NCBI GenBank assembly: GCA_035041965.1
Contig: JAPYMA010000427.1
Span: forward strand, 116,932 to 180,931
Reading direction: 5' to 3'
Length of the DNA stretch: 64,000 nucleotides
Source of the DNA: Anisakis pegreffii
Lineage: Eukaryota > Nematoda > Chromadorea > Rhabditida > Anisakidae
Shown: positions 13,410 through 26,400 of the stretch, piece after piece
Layout: every line of letters starts with the position of its first letter
Position numbering within the stretch: position 1 is the first letter of the stretch
Translations under genes and position numbers: made by a program
The notes under the pieces: generated by a model
The model's input: only the letters and a program-made list of their open reading frames with translations
Databases searched by the model: none
Told to the model about the DNA's origin: nothing

Positions 13410-16400
13410 GCTGAATGTGATGAATTCAAAAGATGACAGAGAGGTCTTGCTAAGAATATCAGCGCCCAACTCAATCTCTTGATGCTTCCAAGTTGATTTC
13501 AGTACCTAATCTAGTTACACGGGACTTCGGATTGTCGTCGAAAACTATCACACCACTCGATACGAAGTGTGAGACGTCACAGAATCAGATAGCAGTTCTA
13601 GGAATAGCAATGATTCTGCAATCAGAAGCACGACAAGTGGCAGTGAATATCAAACAGTGGCAGGCATCTGTTGGTGTGTGTTGGCTTCACTGACTCACTC
13701 TCACAAATCAAGTTGAAACAACACAAAGAAGCAGCAGCTTCATCGTCCTTCTCACTAGAGGCGTGGCTGTGGCATTGCATGAGATCGTGCATGATTGGTC
13801 AACAACGAGGAACTGCGGATATAGTATCCAAGTGTGATTAGTTTGTTGCGTAATGCGTTGTGTGCATCACATATATCTATCTATATTCTATCTCTATCTG
13901 CCTTCTGCATATAATAACGCCTAATAGGATTAATGTGCAGTCGTTGACGACCGTCCCAATGAAATTGTTGCTGCACTCTCGAAACACTATTCACCGTTGT
14001 TTCACAGTTGTAGTCACTGCAAAGTTCAAAAGTTCATTCAGCAAAAAAAAACAACTGAAATTTGTTCACTCAACGAAAAACGCGTGCCATCTCGTTGCGA
14101 CACTGTTCAGTCACTGTGGATAAATTGCTTTAGAAATGTGCTTGTGTAAAATACTTTCAGAGCAGAGCTAACGGCACTAACGGACTTGTTGTGAGAGCAC
14201 TAGCTTTGGGCTTTATTGAGAAGTGTTGCTTTTCGGTTGTTTGCATCGTGTTCTTGTGTTCAAAAACAAAAAGACTAAGCACTAGCGCGATACGAGTGTT
14301 CTTTTGATCGACATTTTATTTATGTTGTTCACTCGCCAATTGCTCTCGAAATTTGTCATGTTCAATGTTCAATCATTGGGTAAAAGATTCCTCCGATTTC
14401 CATGGATTATTTCGCTTGTTGAATATTTTTTCACTAAATCATTTTCCACTATGCATATCGAGAGTTTCTATGAAACGTGGTTGGAAACCATCACTGAAAG
14501 AGACTGGATGGTAGTAGCTAACTCGATTCTGAGATGAAAGTCAGAAACAATACCCAATTTTCCAATTGTCCGAAAGTTTAATGCATTGAGGTAGTCTTTT
14601 TTTTTGCAGATGTCTTGGAATATATCAGTTGATTCATCATTGATAGTATGAAATTATTTCACAGCAAGCGCAAATCACTTCCAGTCAAATTGTTCAGCAA
14701 ATCCACGCGCATATGAATGGTGGCACTCAGATGAAACGCGTTAATGTATTTGATTGATTGTGAATACGCAATAATCACATCATCATTCATTATCATCAAT
14801 TATTCTGACCTTTTGCCACCTTTCTGTGCACTGCTCCAATCCAATTCCAGCTAATCGTTTCGTTCGTTTGCTTAAGGTTTTACTGTAACCAACGATATCT
14901 TTTTCCTGTTGTATGGATCATAAATCGTATAGGGCAAATTTTTAGAAGCAAAAAAGTTAACAATGTTCAGAACCATTGTCTCATACAAATGCTGAAGATT
15001 CAATGTAGACGAATCGCGATCTGAGTCCAGTATGGCTAGAAAAAGTCAATGAGGCACAAAAAAGGAATGTTTCGTTGTTTGGAAATAGTTGTTGTGTAAC
15101 GGAAACAATTCTCAGCGAATAATACTGTCAAAACAGTGTTCATGTTTCGAGCATGTTGTAGGAATTGGACTGTTGACCTGTGCTCGTTGAACGAGAGGGT
15201 TGTTGTAATCGGATATGGCACTCGAAGACATGTGAATTGGATTATTGTGATTGCGTGCGACAACGCAATACTTGTACGAAAACACCTGTATGTCCTCTCA
15301 TCTAATGATACCCTCTCTCAATTGCCACTCCATGAGCAGTGCTAATTTGAGTGAATCGCTTTTAAATTGACAATTAAATCGAGCGTATAAGACATGAATC
15401 ATCAACATCCTCATCAGAATGCAATTTTTTATCAGACTGATCACAATGCTAGAGTTCTGGTTAGGAAATTGGAGTCTACATCTTTCAAGCACTGGTTATG
15501 AGAAGAATTCAAGGTGAGTTTTGCTTGTGAACGTGGTTGAATTGTTGAGCAGTCATTCAATGAAACAGTTATTTGATGAGATGACCAAAATTTATACTTG
15601 GTTACAGCAAAATATCTAAACAGAATCTTTTCAATATTTCATATCTATTAAGATGTCATGTGTTTGCATCGGATGGTGAGTTCGATGAGTAAATGATCGA
15701 GGTAAGCTAATGAGTGAAACAAAATGTTATTTATGATGTTTGCTGATAACAGAGTGGCTTGCATATGAGTGCTACCCGATGATCAAATCAGTAGGTCAAA
15801 AGCAGTGCTGCATCTCAACAGTCTCAAGATTAAAATCGCAAAAGATTTCTCGGCTGCAACCTTCACACTTAATTCCCCTCATTCGAAGGATTAATTTTTA
15901 TTCTGAAGTGGGCATGAAACAGTTTCAACCAGCAACATCTATCAGACTTCGATTAAGGCAAACTGAAATAAACACAAGCAACTCACACAAACAACCACTT
16001 CATTAAATCTAAGCAACAGATTTTCACTGTGCTATGTGCACTCTATTCATTCACTTCAGATTTGACGGCGATGACTTCAGTGACTAATGCGAGAATTGAT
16101 CAATTTGATTAGCAGTTTTTTGATGGAATACTACCGTAATCACGGAACATGAGCAATTTTGGTGTGCAGATGGTTGTGTGAATATGAATGGTGACAACGC
16201 AGGTGCTGACCTTTTCGCTGGATGAACCATTACGTAATGCTAGCAAATCGTTCTTCTTCACCTCCTTATCCTAGCCATCTCTAAATCATCATACAAAAAC
16301 ATTACTCATAAGATATAATAAATAAAGAAACACATACGAGCACATTCAATTTGTATCGTCTGTCCGTTCTGTTCTCCATTCATGCAATCAATTATTATAC

Positions 16401-17659
16401 AATCATTCACTTTAACTTGTTAATATTGTTCTCTGATTGTTTTAATTATATTGCTATTACGTTGTTTATGTCAATTCATAATAATAATTTCTTCACAATG
16501 AATAATGTGAAATAAGCGATAAACCATGCACAATTGCATTGTTTCATTCAACAGAGATAGGTCATCATAAACACTTCATTCTCAATTGCTGCTCGTCGCT
16601 CAACAGTGTCGTCATTGAGAAGTTTGATGCAACTTTATGACACCTTCAAAAGTTGTTGTTTCAACTTGATTGTTCCTATTTACAAAAATGATTTCTGAAT
16701 AGAAAGCGACCAGAGACATCCTATCATCAGTTGTTTTAATGGCTATCTCTTCGTTCACGATGATCATAAAGTGACGATACCCCGAAAATGGCGTCGTGAG
16801 AATGAGGTGATGTAAATGCATTGGAGATGGTTGATTGCAGTACTGTGGAAAGATCCATGTAGAACTGATCACGATCCATGAATTCAGCCTCAATGAATTT
16901 AAGAACCAAGTTCAGACAGCATACCTTCATGTGATCACAATAATTGGGTAAAGCAAAGTACTCTACATATGCACGAAGCAGACTCAAGTTAATTTTTCAA
17001 AAAATGAGAATCATTTGTAGACAAATTCAACGGTTGATTAGGTTGAACGTTGGAGATTTCCGTGAACTCTTAAACAGAAGTGTTCTATCAAATATGTATG
17101 ACGAGAATTGCATGATTATGAATATGAAATGCATAAATATTTATTCACTTACTTGCATTCAACACATTGTTCATCGCATTTCAGTGCGCTCTTCATTCTC
17201 GAGTGTGTTTTGTTTTATCGCTCCATCGAGAGTCACTCGTCACTGTGAATCTGTGAATCTCAAGTTCACTACTTGAGCATTCTATTGGTTGCTTCTTATT
17301 GCCACTTCATATATAGCAACCTGCCTAGCTCTCGACAAGAATCGCATTCAAATAGTAACTTTCTCGAGCAACAATTTTCACAATTTTATTTATCGCTTCA
17401 TAATTTAGTGATCTATTCATCTAGCGCATTTATCATTAGATTTTCGACAGTTTCATCATTAGAGGTCAAAAAAAATTGACTGATAGCGATTAAGGAGAAT
17501 TGACAGCAAAATGAATCGTTTGACAAATGACAGATGTAAAATTTGGCAGCTTGTTACGTCGAAAAATCAGCTAAAAAGCAGTGATAGCATCCGACTGACT
17601 TCACATGGGGACTTCACACAAAGTCCGGTTAAAATACTCAACGTTTGAGTCTTGAATTG

Positions 17660-17758
17660 TGAATCCGTTCGGATTCCGATCGAGGAATTCCAAAATTTGG
17701 CTGGAATCCCGAATGTCGGAAGCTTAAGATGTGAATTCGGTCGCATTCCGACCGAATT
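17660..17758. repeat. Cluster of short inverted repeats built from GAATTC/GAATCC words
   Basis: A 10-bp perfect stem has arms 17734-17743 and 17749-17758 with a CATTC loop. Just upstream is a 7-bp palindrome (GAATCCG, TT, CGGATTC) and further GGAATTCC-like words. The pattern looks like a decayed foldback or satellite fragment. No coding sense was seen in it. Confidence 0.45.
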
Positions 17759-18099
17759 TACATTTCATTCCGTTACTAAAATTAGTAAAAACATCAAGAC
17801 TATACGAAAGGGGCTCTTTTGCACATTGAATTAAAAAGTTTCTCATCACGTCATTTCCATGAAAGAATCAATTTTCAGCCTTTCGTTGGCAAATTATAAG
17901 CCCAAGTGATCGTCATTTAACGGCTCTAATTGCGTAGCACATGTTGATAATTCATGGAATTTCTTAAACACAATAAGTCCTGATTATGAGTGAAGTTTTA
18001 TTTCAACCTTAGGGATGTGTATGTTTAAACCTCAGACAGAATTACCCACAGAAACGATAAACCAGCTCCAGTTCATCAGACGGTTCATCAGTTCATCAG

Positions 18100-18390
18100 C
18101 GATTTTGCTTAGTTGAGGAGCTATAGCTATTTTATTAAAGCTATCTCAGCTAGCGCCGAGGTGCTCACTGATATGCATTTGATCACTATCGATCAATAGA
18201 TATTATACATTACTATAGAAATATAGGTTTGATACATTCAAGCTTACCGTCTTCTCAAGTTTGCCCAGTAAGATAGTGACGTTTGTACATCATTCGATCG
18301 TGACGTTTGTACATCATTCGCTTTCTAAAAATGAAAAAGTCGCCGAGAAATTCTGCCTCTGTGAGGAGATATAGCTATTTTCAAGTGGAC
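18100..18390. repeat. Lone diverged copy of the repeat family that is tandem at 63.2-64.0 kb
   Basis: This stretch shares long near-identical blocks with 63340-63600 in the same order. Shared blocks include TTTTGCTTAGTTGAGG, ATATGCATTTGATC, TTCAAGCTTACCGTCTTCTC and GAGGAGATATA. It also contains its own 21-bp direct duplication starting at about 18277 and 18300. No open frame is kept between the copies, so this is a non-coding interspersed repeat of unknown class. Confidence 0.7.
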
Positions 18391-21300
18391 CGTTCAAGTA
18401 TGAGCTCTAGTGTGATCATGATGATAGCTCGAGCAACATAAACTCATACGATTACACAAATATCTGGGCAGCACCCGGCAGCAATTTCATGACATCCGTT
18501 TCAGTTACAGTATATGAAGTGCGCCGATATTCAGTTCAGATAATCATTGTGCTCTGAGACGAAACATCTCAATGCTGATTATCAAACGTCTGAATCTGCT
18601 CAATGTGTATTCTCTGGTGTGTCTTGCAATGATGTGCTAATAAGTTCTATGTAACGTTTGAAAGCTTCTTCTTGATTTCGAGATTGCTCAAGACGTCGCT
18701 GTGAAGTATGTGTGTGTCACTTGCCGTCTGTTATTCGCCGCAATTTGTGCATAATCGCTGTGAAAGATTTGATTGATGATTAATGTTCCAAGTAGACATT
18801 CATAAGCAGTAATCAGTGATTTGTCAATCATTTTTATAGATCATCGAATGCGATTTGATGCGATTTGCACATATGCGCCTTTCATCTTCATCACATCACA
18901 TAAATTCTCATATATCATTTAATTTGTTTTCGAAGTGTCTTCGAAATGCCTTCCAAGCATCAGTTAAGGAGACCATTCCAGCGTTGTACAACTGCTTTGT
19001 CTGTTCACAGGCAGCGAACAAGAAATATCGCGATGTTTCATGAGATATTGCAGGTTGTAACTATGCTAACTGTTTCGTTTCGTATTGAACGAATTTGATT
19101 TCAAGAGAGGAGAGGATAGTGTAATGAGTAAATGAATTTTTCGAAGTGGATGAAAGAAGCGCAGAAAAACTTCAGATTTACTGGAAAACATCGAAGTGAG
19201 CAATAATATGGTTGAATTTTTGGAAATTCCTCTTTGACTTCGCGAGAAGCACTTCATTTTATCAAGCCACTCGGTACTTCCGCGACTTCATCTTCCAACG
19301 TCGTGCAACATTTCACCATTCCAGAATACGAAACACCATAGGATGCAAAAGTTTTTATGTTCATTTGCTCACCATTACTTCATAATCAATGTTTGTTTGT
19401 ATTGACGACGTGCGACATCTGGTGAGATATTGATGTGTAATTCAATTAATATCATCGTATATAATTATACTTACAATTAGGGTCGATGAAGCCATTCGGA
19501 TGCAAGTGACTCTGGGATGCTTTCGAAAGGAACGGTAGTAAAAAGATTATCTAATGATAATGACAAATGACGGCAAAATTCTTTGACGATTGCGTTGATG
19601 TTGAGCGGTGATTTCGTTGATGTTGTCGTAAGAAGATAGGCCAGATTGCGACACCCCGCCGAGCATTAGTTGTCCTTAAACGTACACATCAGCCAACATC
19701 TAACGTTGCTCTCATGCAAACCGACGCACGGATCGGATCGCTCTAATAAGATTGAAGCGTTTTTCATTCACTTTTCATTAATAACGCATAACCACAAAAA
19801 GCATACCGATCCCACTCTCACATACAAATGCACACATAAGTACGTAAACACACTGAAGGATACGTCAACCCTTTGGACATGTCAATCCGCATGGATTCAA
19901 AATGAGTCATCGCCGGTGGCTCGTTTAAGAAATCCATGTAAAATTGCAACAACCAATAGGGGGTAAATCGAACTGTTTTCGGTCGGCATCACCAGTAGAA
20001 TTTGTTTGATATTTTTGCATACTGTATTGATGGATCATTGATCACACGTACATAACGAATGATCTATGTGTTCATAACTTGCTTTCATATTGTGAAATTT
20101 TGATCACTATAACAGAAAAATATGACTTTGTAAGAGCTGACTGATCGCGAATGCTTTATTCATCCAGAAGATTGAAATAACAAGCCAAATTTGGATGAGC
20201 TTGATGAAGAGCAATCGTGAGCCGTCGTAAAACTTGATGGTATAATGCAACGTTTCAACATTGCATAAGACGAGCAAAAACAGCAAACCATGGCTAATCT
20301 CTATTTCAAACATTCATGCGGCTGAACCAGAACAGATGCAAAGCCTTACTTGCTTGCTGCATAAGTCATGATGTGGATATATCTGGAAATGAACCATGAA
20401 AAATGACTACTGAATGAGTCGTGGGGTTGCTGCAACTGAACGGGCTGGGATGGGATGGGATGTTTTCGTAATGAATTGAGATTGATAGACGAATATGGAA
20501 GGAATATAGAAGATATGTGACTACTGATAAAAGAAATGATAAATTAATGAATCTATAATTCGAACGCAGCAGCAAATGAATATGAATGAAGAAGAGCACA
20601 CAATTCATGCATTGATTCGTCGTTAATTCATCAAAATACATTGTCACTTGTGAGTGTGTGTGAACACAAAGCCGTCAACCATAAATACGCATGATATTAG
20701 CACATTCAACATCGCACACTTGCAATTTCATATTCAAACAATCACAGCTGATCAACATTATACAATCAGATATTCATAAGATATCTGGTCTACTCAAATT
20801 TTGAGGGCATGCATTTTGGAGAGCAATTAAATGATCGGTGAAAACTTTAACAGTTCCCAATTTCATGCGAAATTCAGCTTTTTGCATCTTTTGTTTCTGG
20901 TGATAAGCTACCAGAATGAAGTGATAGATTGTTTAGCTGATCAATATTAACAGTCAGTAACAATTACCAATTGTGCTAGTGCAGTTTTTTTTGGTCAGTT
21001 TCAGATGTTAGCTGGATAAAACAGTAAGATTTCCAGTAATTTTGGAGTAATAACTGGCTGCTCAATAGTGGTTGATGTTGTTGAATGCAATTATCTATTT
21101 ATAAGCAAGTTTTAGAGTCAATCTCTGCATGTTCACGATGAATGTTTTTGATGAAGTACTTTTTTAATAGTTTCAATAGTTTGTTTGAGCCTAAACGTAA
21201 ACTCAGTATGTAGCTGAATAAGTTATTAATTGTCATTTTTGAGTTAAATACTTAGTCTAGGGCAATATACTGTTATGTTAAAAGATTCCAGTGAATATCT

Positions 21301-23477
21301 TTGCCACAACAAAAGGATCATATGAGCGATTATAGATCATTACATATTGTCGCGTCGCTATTTTGTGTCACTGCTATTCAACTCTCTCAATTTTCTCTCG
21401 AGTGATAATGCAGAGAAGGTAAAAAGTTCAAAATTGGCTGCACATGCATGCCTGCTCTAGCGGTCAACATAAAAGCTTTGTAACAAATAATCATCAGAGG
21501 ATAGCACTAATTGGAGCACAACCGATTGTTCATATTACACGGGTATATCAACGTCAAAGTGTTATAAAACAATGGAGTGTTGCTCAATATGCCATTAGTT
21601 GATATTCATGGTTGATTAAAACAAAACAATGAATCGTCACTGAATGCCTCGGTAAAGGTGTGTTGTATGTAATTGTGCATGAGTTGAATGCCTGAACAAA
21701 CTGAACAAAGCGTGGTTCGATTGATAATTTCGAAGGGAATCTTTTTTTGTAAACCATAAATGATGATTGGTGCTCGAATCAAACTAGAGTCTAGCTGTCA
21801 AATCTTTTGACCAGTGATTTATAAGATCTTTTATGTTTGTATTCAGTCGAATTTTTGCTCACCCGATACTTAGAATCATGCACTGTTTTGGTCATTTATC
21901 GGAATTCATTCCATCATTTGACGAATTCTCGAGTAGGTCCTGTATGTTCAATGCGGTAATCAGTGAACATTAAGAGAATTTCTTTACTGTTCACTGATCA
22001 TTTTTATAGTTTGGAAGTTCGGCAACTACAGCAGAAAATCAGCCATTCGTGTTGTTTTGATTAATTCAGCGTTTGAGACAAAACGTTTCGAAATGTTTTA
22101 CTGACGCAGATGACGATGATAATGATAAAAATGATCTAAAAACTGAGATTCAGTTCTTTCGTATGGAATCATCAAATAAACATATTTATATGCTTTAATA
22201 TGTATAAAATAAGCGAAACTGCTGAAACGAAACGCAAAAATATTACAACGGCTATCTATACAAACAAACAAGCAAGCAAACAAAATCAATTTGAACAATT
22301 CATATTTCATACTAATCACTTCTTAATAAAATATCTATTGATCACAAAGCACCCTATCAGCATGAGTCATTTCGACTGTACCAATTGGTCAACCTCTAGT
22401 TTTTTATCATGCTCTCCGTGGTCATCTGGTAGCTACCAACAAATTCAGAATCGAATCTCAAATGTTTGCGTTACGGTTAATGACCAGTTCTGCACAGAAA
22501 TGATTTCCAATATTATTAGGCAATGCTTTACTGGAAAAGTGCGCTAAAAGCGCCGAAAATAATGGAAGATATTTGCATCAATCAAACCTATCGTACATAT
22601 ATGCTCATATGATAAAACTTATGGAGCAGGCGGCACTGATAGTGAGTTGAATTGTTATAGAAAAGAAGATATGAAAAGGTCTTTGTGAAGGAGGGAGGTG
22701 TTTGGGGGTATTGAGCATTTGGGTCCACCTAAAGCCATGGATATCAGTGTTGGCAGTGCATAATGTCCAATGAATGCAACACATTCCGAACAACCCAATC
22801 GCACTTTGAGCAGTAACAACCAATTTTGAAACACTCAATTTATCTATAAAAAATCAAATTTATTCAAAAATTTGAATCCATCAATTTCCTGCAGGATGTT
22901 GGATCTGATATACTGGATGATTTCAACAAATTTCACTAGAATCAAGTCTTTTCTCGTGCAGTTCACTCATGAAATGATCATCGAATTTTCAGAATTGAGG
23001 GAGATGAGGCAAATTTCTTTCGTTTTTTTTCGCCTAAACGTTCGACGTTTACAAATTCCCACTGGATTCGGTAAAATACGAAAGACTGTGCGTTGGGTCG
23101 ATGGGAATGCGAATAAAATTCAGACAATGAATAATTTGTGGAATCTGGTATATTGGCGCTAGGTTTACATTTGTTCAATAAATGTAATCAGTTCGCGTCT
23201 GTACTTCAAGCTTTCGACGAGGATCCAAGAATGACAAATCTGATTCTGCATATCCAACTGAACGTTGAACGCTTGACGTGTCGTGTGTTGATCGCGGCAC
23301 TACAGCTGTAAAATATCACATCATTATTGAACTATGATCACAATTGATCTTCATGCTATTACAATCTGCATTCAGATCATCTGTCGTATAGTTGGTTCGT
23401 AAGACTTAATTAACAAATCAATGGTTAATATACTAACTGAAAAATACTGTTGAACTCGTAATGAGAACATAACTAAT

Positions 23478-26400
23478 TTAGAAAATGATCAGTCTCTTCA
23501 ACCGTGACGAAAATGAAGTGAGTTCATTGGCTGCGAAATTTTTCGTAATATTTTGGTGACGAGAGCGCGGAATCAATGGTCTGCTTATAGCATTAAAATT
23601 TTGTTTTCGTAGGAATCGAATCGTACAAACTTGATTGGACTTATTGTTAGATGAAAAGGAATGGATACCTTGTGTGATGGATGCACTCGAATTTCTTTGC
23701 ATCGGCATTCCTGAACCGCCAGCAGGTGGAGTTGAAGGTTCATTTGTCTGCAGTTCACTCTTTTCATTCTCAAGAGAAAACAATATCTTAGACGATGAAT
23801 AGTACAAGAAACAGTATATTTGTTTTTGAAAAGCAGTGAATGCCTGTGCACTCTCGATCTCACCATTTTTTATTACGCCTATATTGGTTTTTCCAATTGC
23901 AGCTGCCCTTACAATTAGACAAGGGAGGGACTGGTTGTTTGCATAAAGATTTGAGGTGAAGTGGAAAAATTATGGCGTGAGCTGTTGCATTTTGTGACGG
24001 AATCAAGGCGAATGTGGACTGTACGTGACTATATTTGTGTACCTGCGTAAAGTCATCAACACGCTGACTGCTTTGTCTACTTCTCAATGTGGGTGTTGCG
24101 GCTGGAGTAAGACCTCGAGGGATTTGAGTTTGCACGGGTCGTATTCGATGTCTGTGCGACGAGACTGGTGTTGCTGACTGTGAAGCAGTCGCACTTCGTA
24201 GCGATCCACCGCTATAGATATCCGCTCGAGTGGCACCACCCAAATGCGGTGGGGGCAATGGTGTTCCTGTCAATTAACATCATTCTCTAAATGGCAATGA
24301 TGATGATCGCATACTTCAGTAATCATTTTGTCATCTGCATGCTAACAAAATGTGAAACTGTAATGAATCCAATTAGCGACGAATTCTAATTCACAGCATT
24401 AACGACGAATGAACAATGGATTATAGGTGAGAAATCTATTCGTGACCGTATTTTCGACATTTTGAGACCCTCTCTGAGAAAAGTATCCAGCTCTTCAATC
24501 AGGCGAGGTTTTCAACGGGCATGAAAATTTCACTGAGCAATCCTCCTATTATGCTAGTATCTGATGCGATTGAACGACTGTAAAGGTACTGTACGTTTGG
24601 AACCAATTGCTCACCCGAGTAAGGTGTACTGTAGATGGCATCACCATGAGATAGCGCTGGATGCATGACACGTTCCGTGTGTAGCTGCGGTGGAGGAGGG
24701 TGTGGTAAGGTGGTGGTATAGAATGGTTGTTCCATGGTCTTGAATGTTGCTGTCATCGGTGTGAGTTGATAGGTTTCTTTCTTGGTTTGTTTCTGTTTAC
24801 GAGCACAACAACAGCAAAATCGAGCCATGAACAGAGCCAGCAGTAACGCCAATATCAGTAACACTATTATCAACGCTATCGATAAACCAATCATCGGCTG
24901 AAACTTCTTACATTCGATTACCAATCAAACGTCACCAACTTTGTTTCATGCAAAACAACGACAGGCAGTACACACAACCCTGTCTTTTCACCTCTCTAGG
25001 CAATCGGTATTGCTCGTATGGTGCAGCTTTCTGTTCAATTGAAAAGATTTCTGTTCAAGCTAAAAATTTCGGTGAATTTCGAAATGGAGATGAAATAATC
25101 CGAATTCTTCGTTTCACAGTGTACTTTCATGATCGAAGAGAGCAAAAATACGAAATTTTTGAACATTTTCAAGGCGAAGAACTTTTGCAGTCATCTTTTG
25201 AGAATTTTTGCTCGACTTCTAACTTCTAATTATGAAAATAGCGAGTTGTGGAAGACTTCATGAAAACGTTTAATCATTTTTTCGTTGATCTTTTCAATGA
25301 TTCTAATAAATTGTTTGTTTGATTATTCGCCAGACGACTGGTTTCTGGCGATATCCGAACAACAACAACGGTAGTAGCCACGCTATAATAGCCGTTAAAA
25401 TTTGTGAATTCCAGTGCAAATGCGGACACATCCGTATTGGGCGCGCAGCAGTAGCGAAAACCGGAAATTATCAAAGAATGCCTCTAGCAGTGGCGGTGCT
25501 GTTTAGTCGCTTCGTTCAGCAAATCGTTCAGTGTGCTCTATGATTTGGTGTTTAGTTGAACGATCTGAACTGATGGGGAAGATAAAACTGGAAAGAATAT
25601 TGCGAAGCAGCATTTTCAAGGCGAACGACGAAAAACAATAACACATCTGAATGCTAGAGTTGGAAATTACAATGCGGCATTCTGCAATTGGACCTCATGC
25701 AGCTGGCTAACTTTCGCTTCGTTTCATTAGGAGCGTTTGAAGTTTTCAATATGAGGATGTTGTTGTCTCAGTTCTGCATGGAGGCAGTGAATCAATGATT
25801 TTTCAATCTTTTCACAATTTTCAATAATCATTTTTCAATTTCCGTAAAAATCTTCTCGAAGAAACCTCAGCACTCACCGTCCATGTTTCGGCTCGTTGAA
25901 TCTCTGATCTCATCATAACATTCTCATAGTTTGAGAGCAAATACTGTAACGCTGTATCGTCGCCTGAAATCAAATTCAATCATTTGAGAGCAAACTTAAC
26001 TCGAACATAAAAACCAGCTTATAAACATCTACAATTCCGCAAAAGGATTCCACAAAGTATTCCTCAAGTCATCTACGAGCATCACATATTTCAAATGAGT
26101 TATCAATTGTCAGGCGATAGTATCTCAGACCAAAATAGTTTATTCACTATTATGGGGGTTCTCTAGAGCGTGAATTTTTTCCGTGAGCGTTTGGAAGGGT
26201 TAGGAACATCGACACACACAATAATCGGGTCAAATTTCAAAAATAGACGGAATAGTTATGAATGAAGTCACAAAACGTCATCGATAAAATGCATTGTTTC
26301 CGTCAAAACAATTTAAAATGTGTGCAATGCTCAGTGATCTATTTTTAGTGATCAGTTGGTTACTAATGGTGTCAAAGATCGCTGATGAGACTGAAGAGGG

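Larger units (their letters stand above)
13410..23477. other. 10-kb spacer between the Scratch gene (5' end) and the MOLO1-domain gene (3' end)
   Basis: I found no chain of exons here on either strand. The upstream part should hold the promoter and possibly a missed 5' exon of Scratch. Visible structures are GAATTC/GAATCC-rich inverted repeats at 17660-17758 and one diverged unit of an interspersed repeat at about 18100-18390. A poly(A) signal of the MOLO1 gene should lie below 23478, but no close AATAAA was seen. Confidence 0.4.

Noticed and set aside
15136..15345. Plus-strand exon in the Scratch-MOLO1 spacer
   Set aside because: The frame is open for 69 codons and reads reasonably, but no acceptor, donor or partner exon supports it.
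17990..18060. Spliced-leader RNA gene
   Set aside because: A stretch resembles parts of the SL1 leader, but there is no intact 22-nt leader followed by GT, and no Sm-binding site at the right distance. No SL RNA gene was found in the window.
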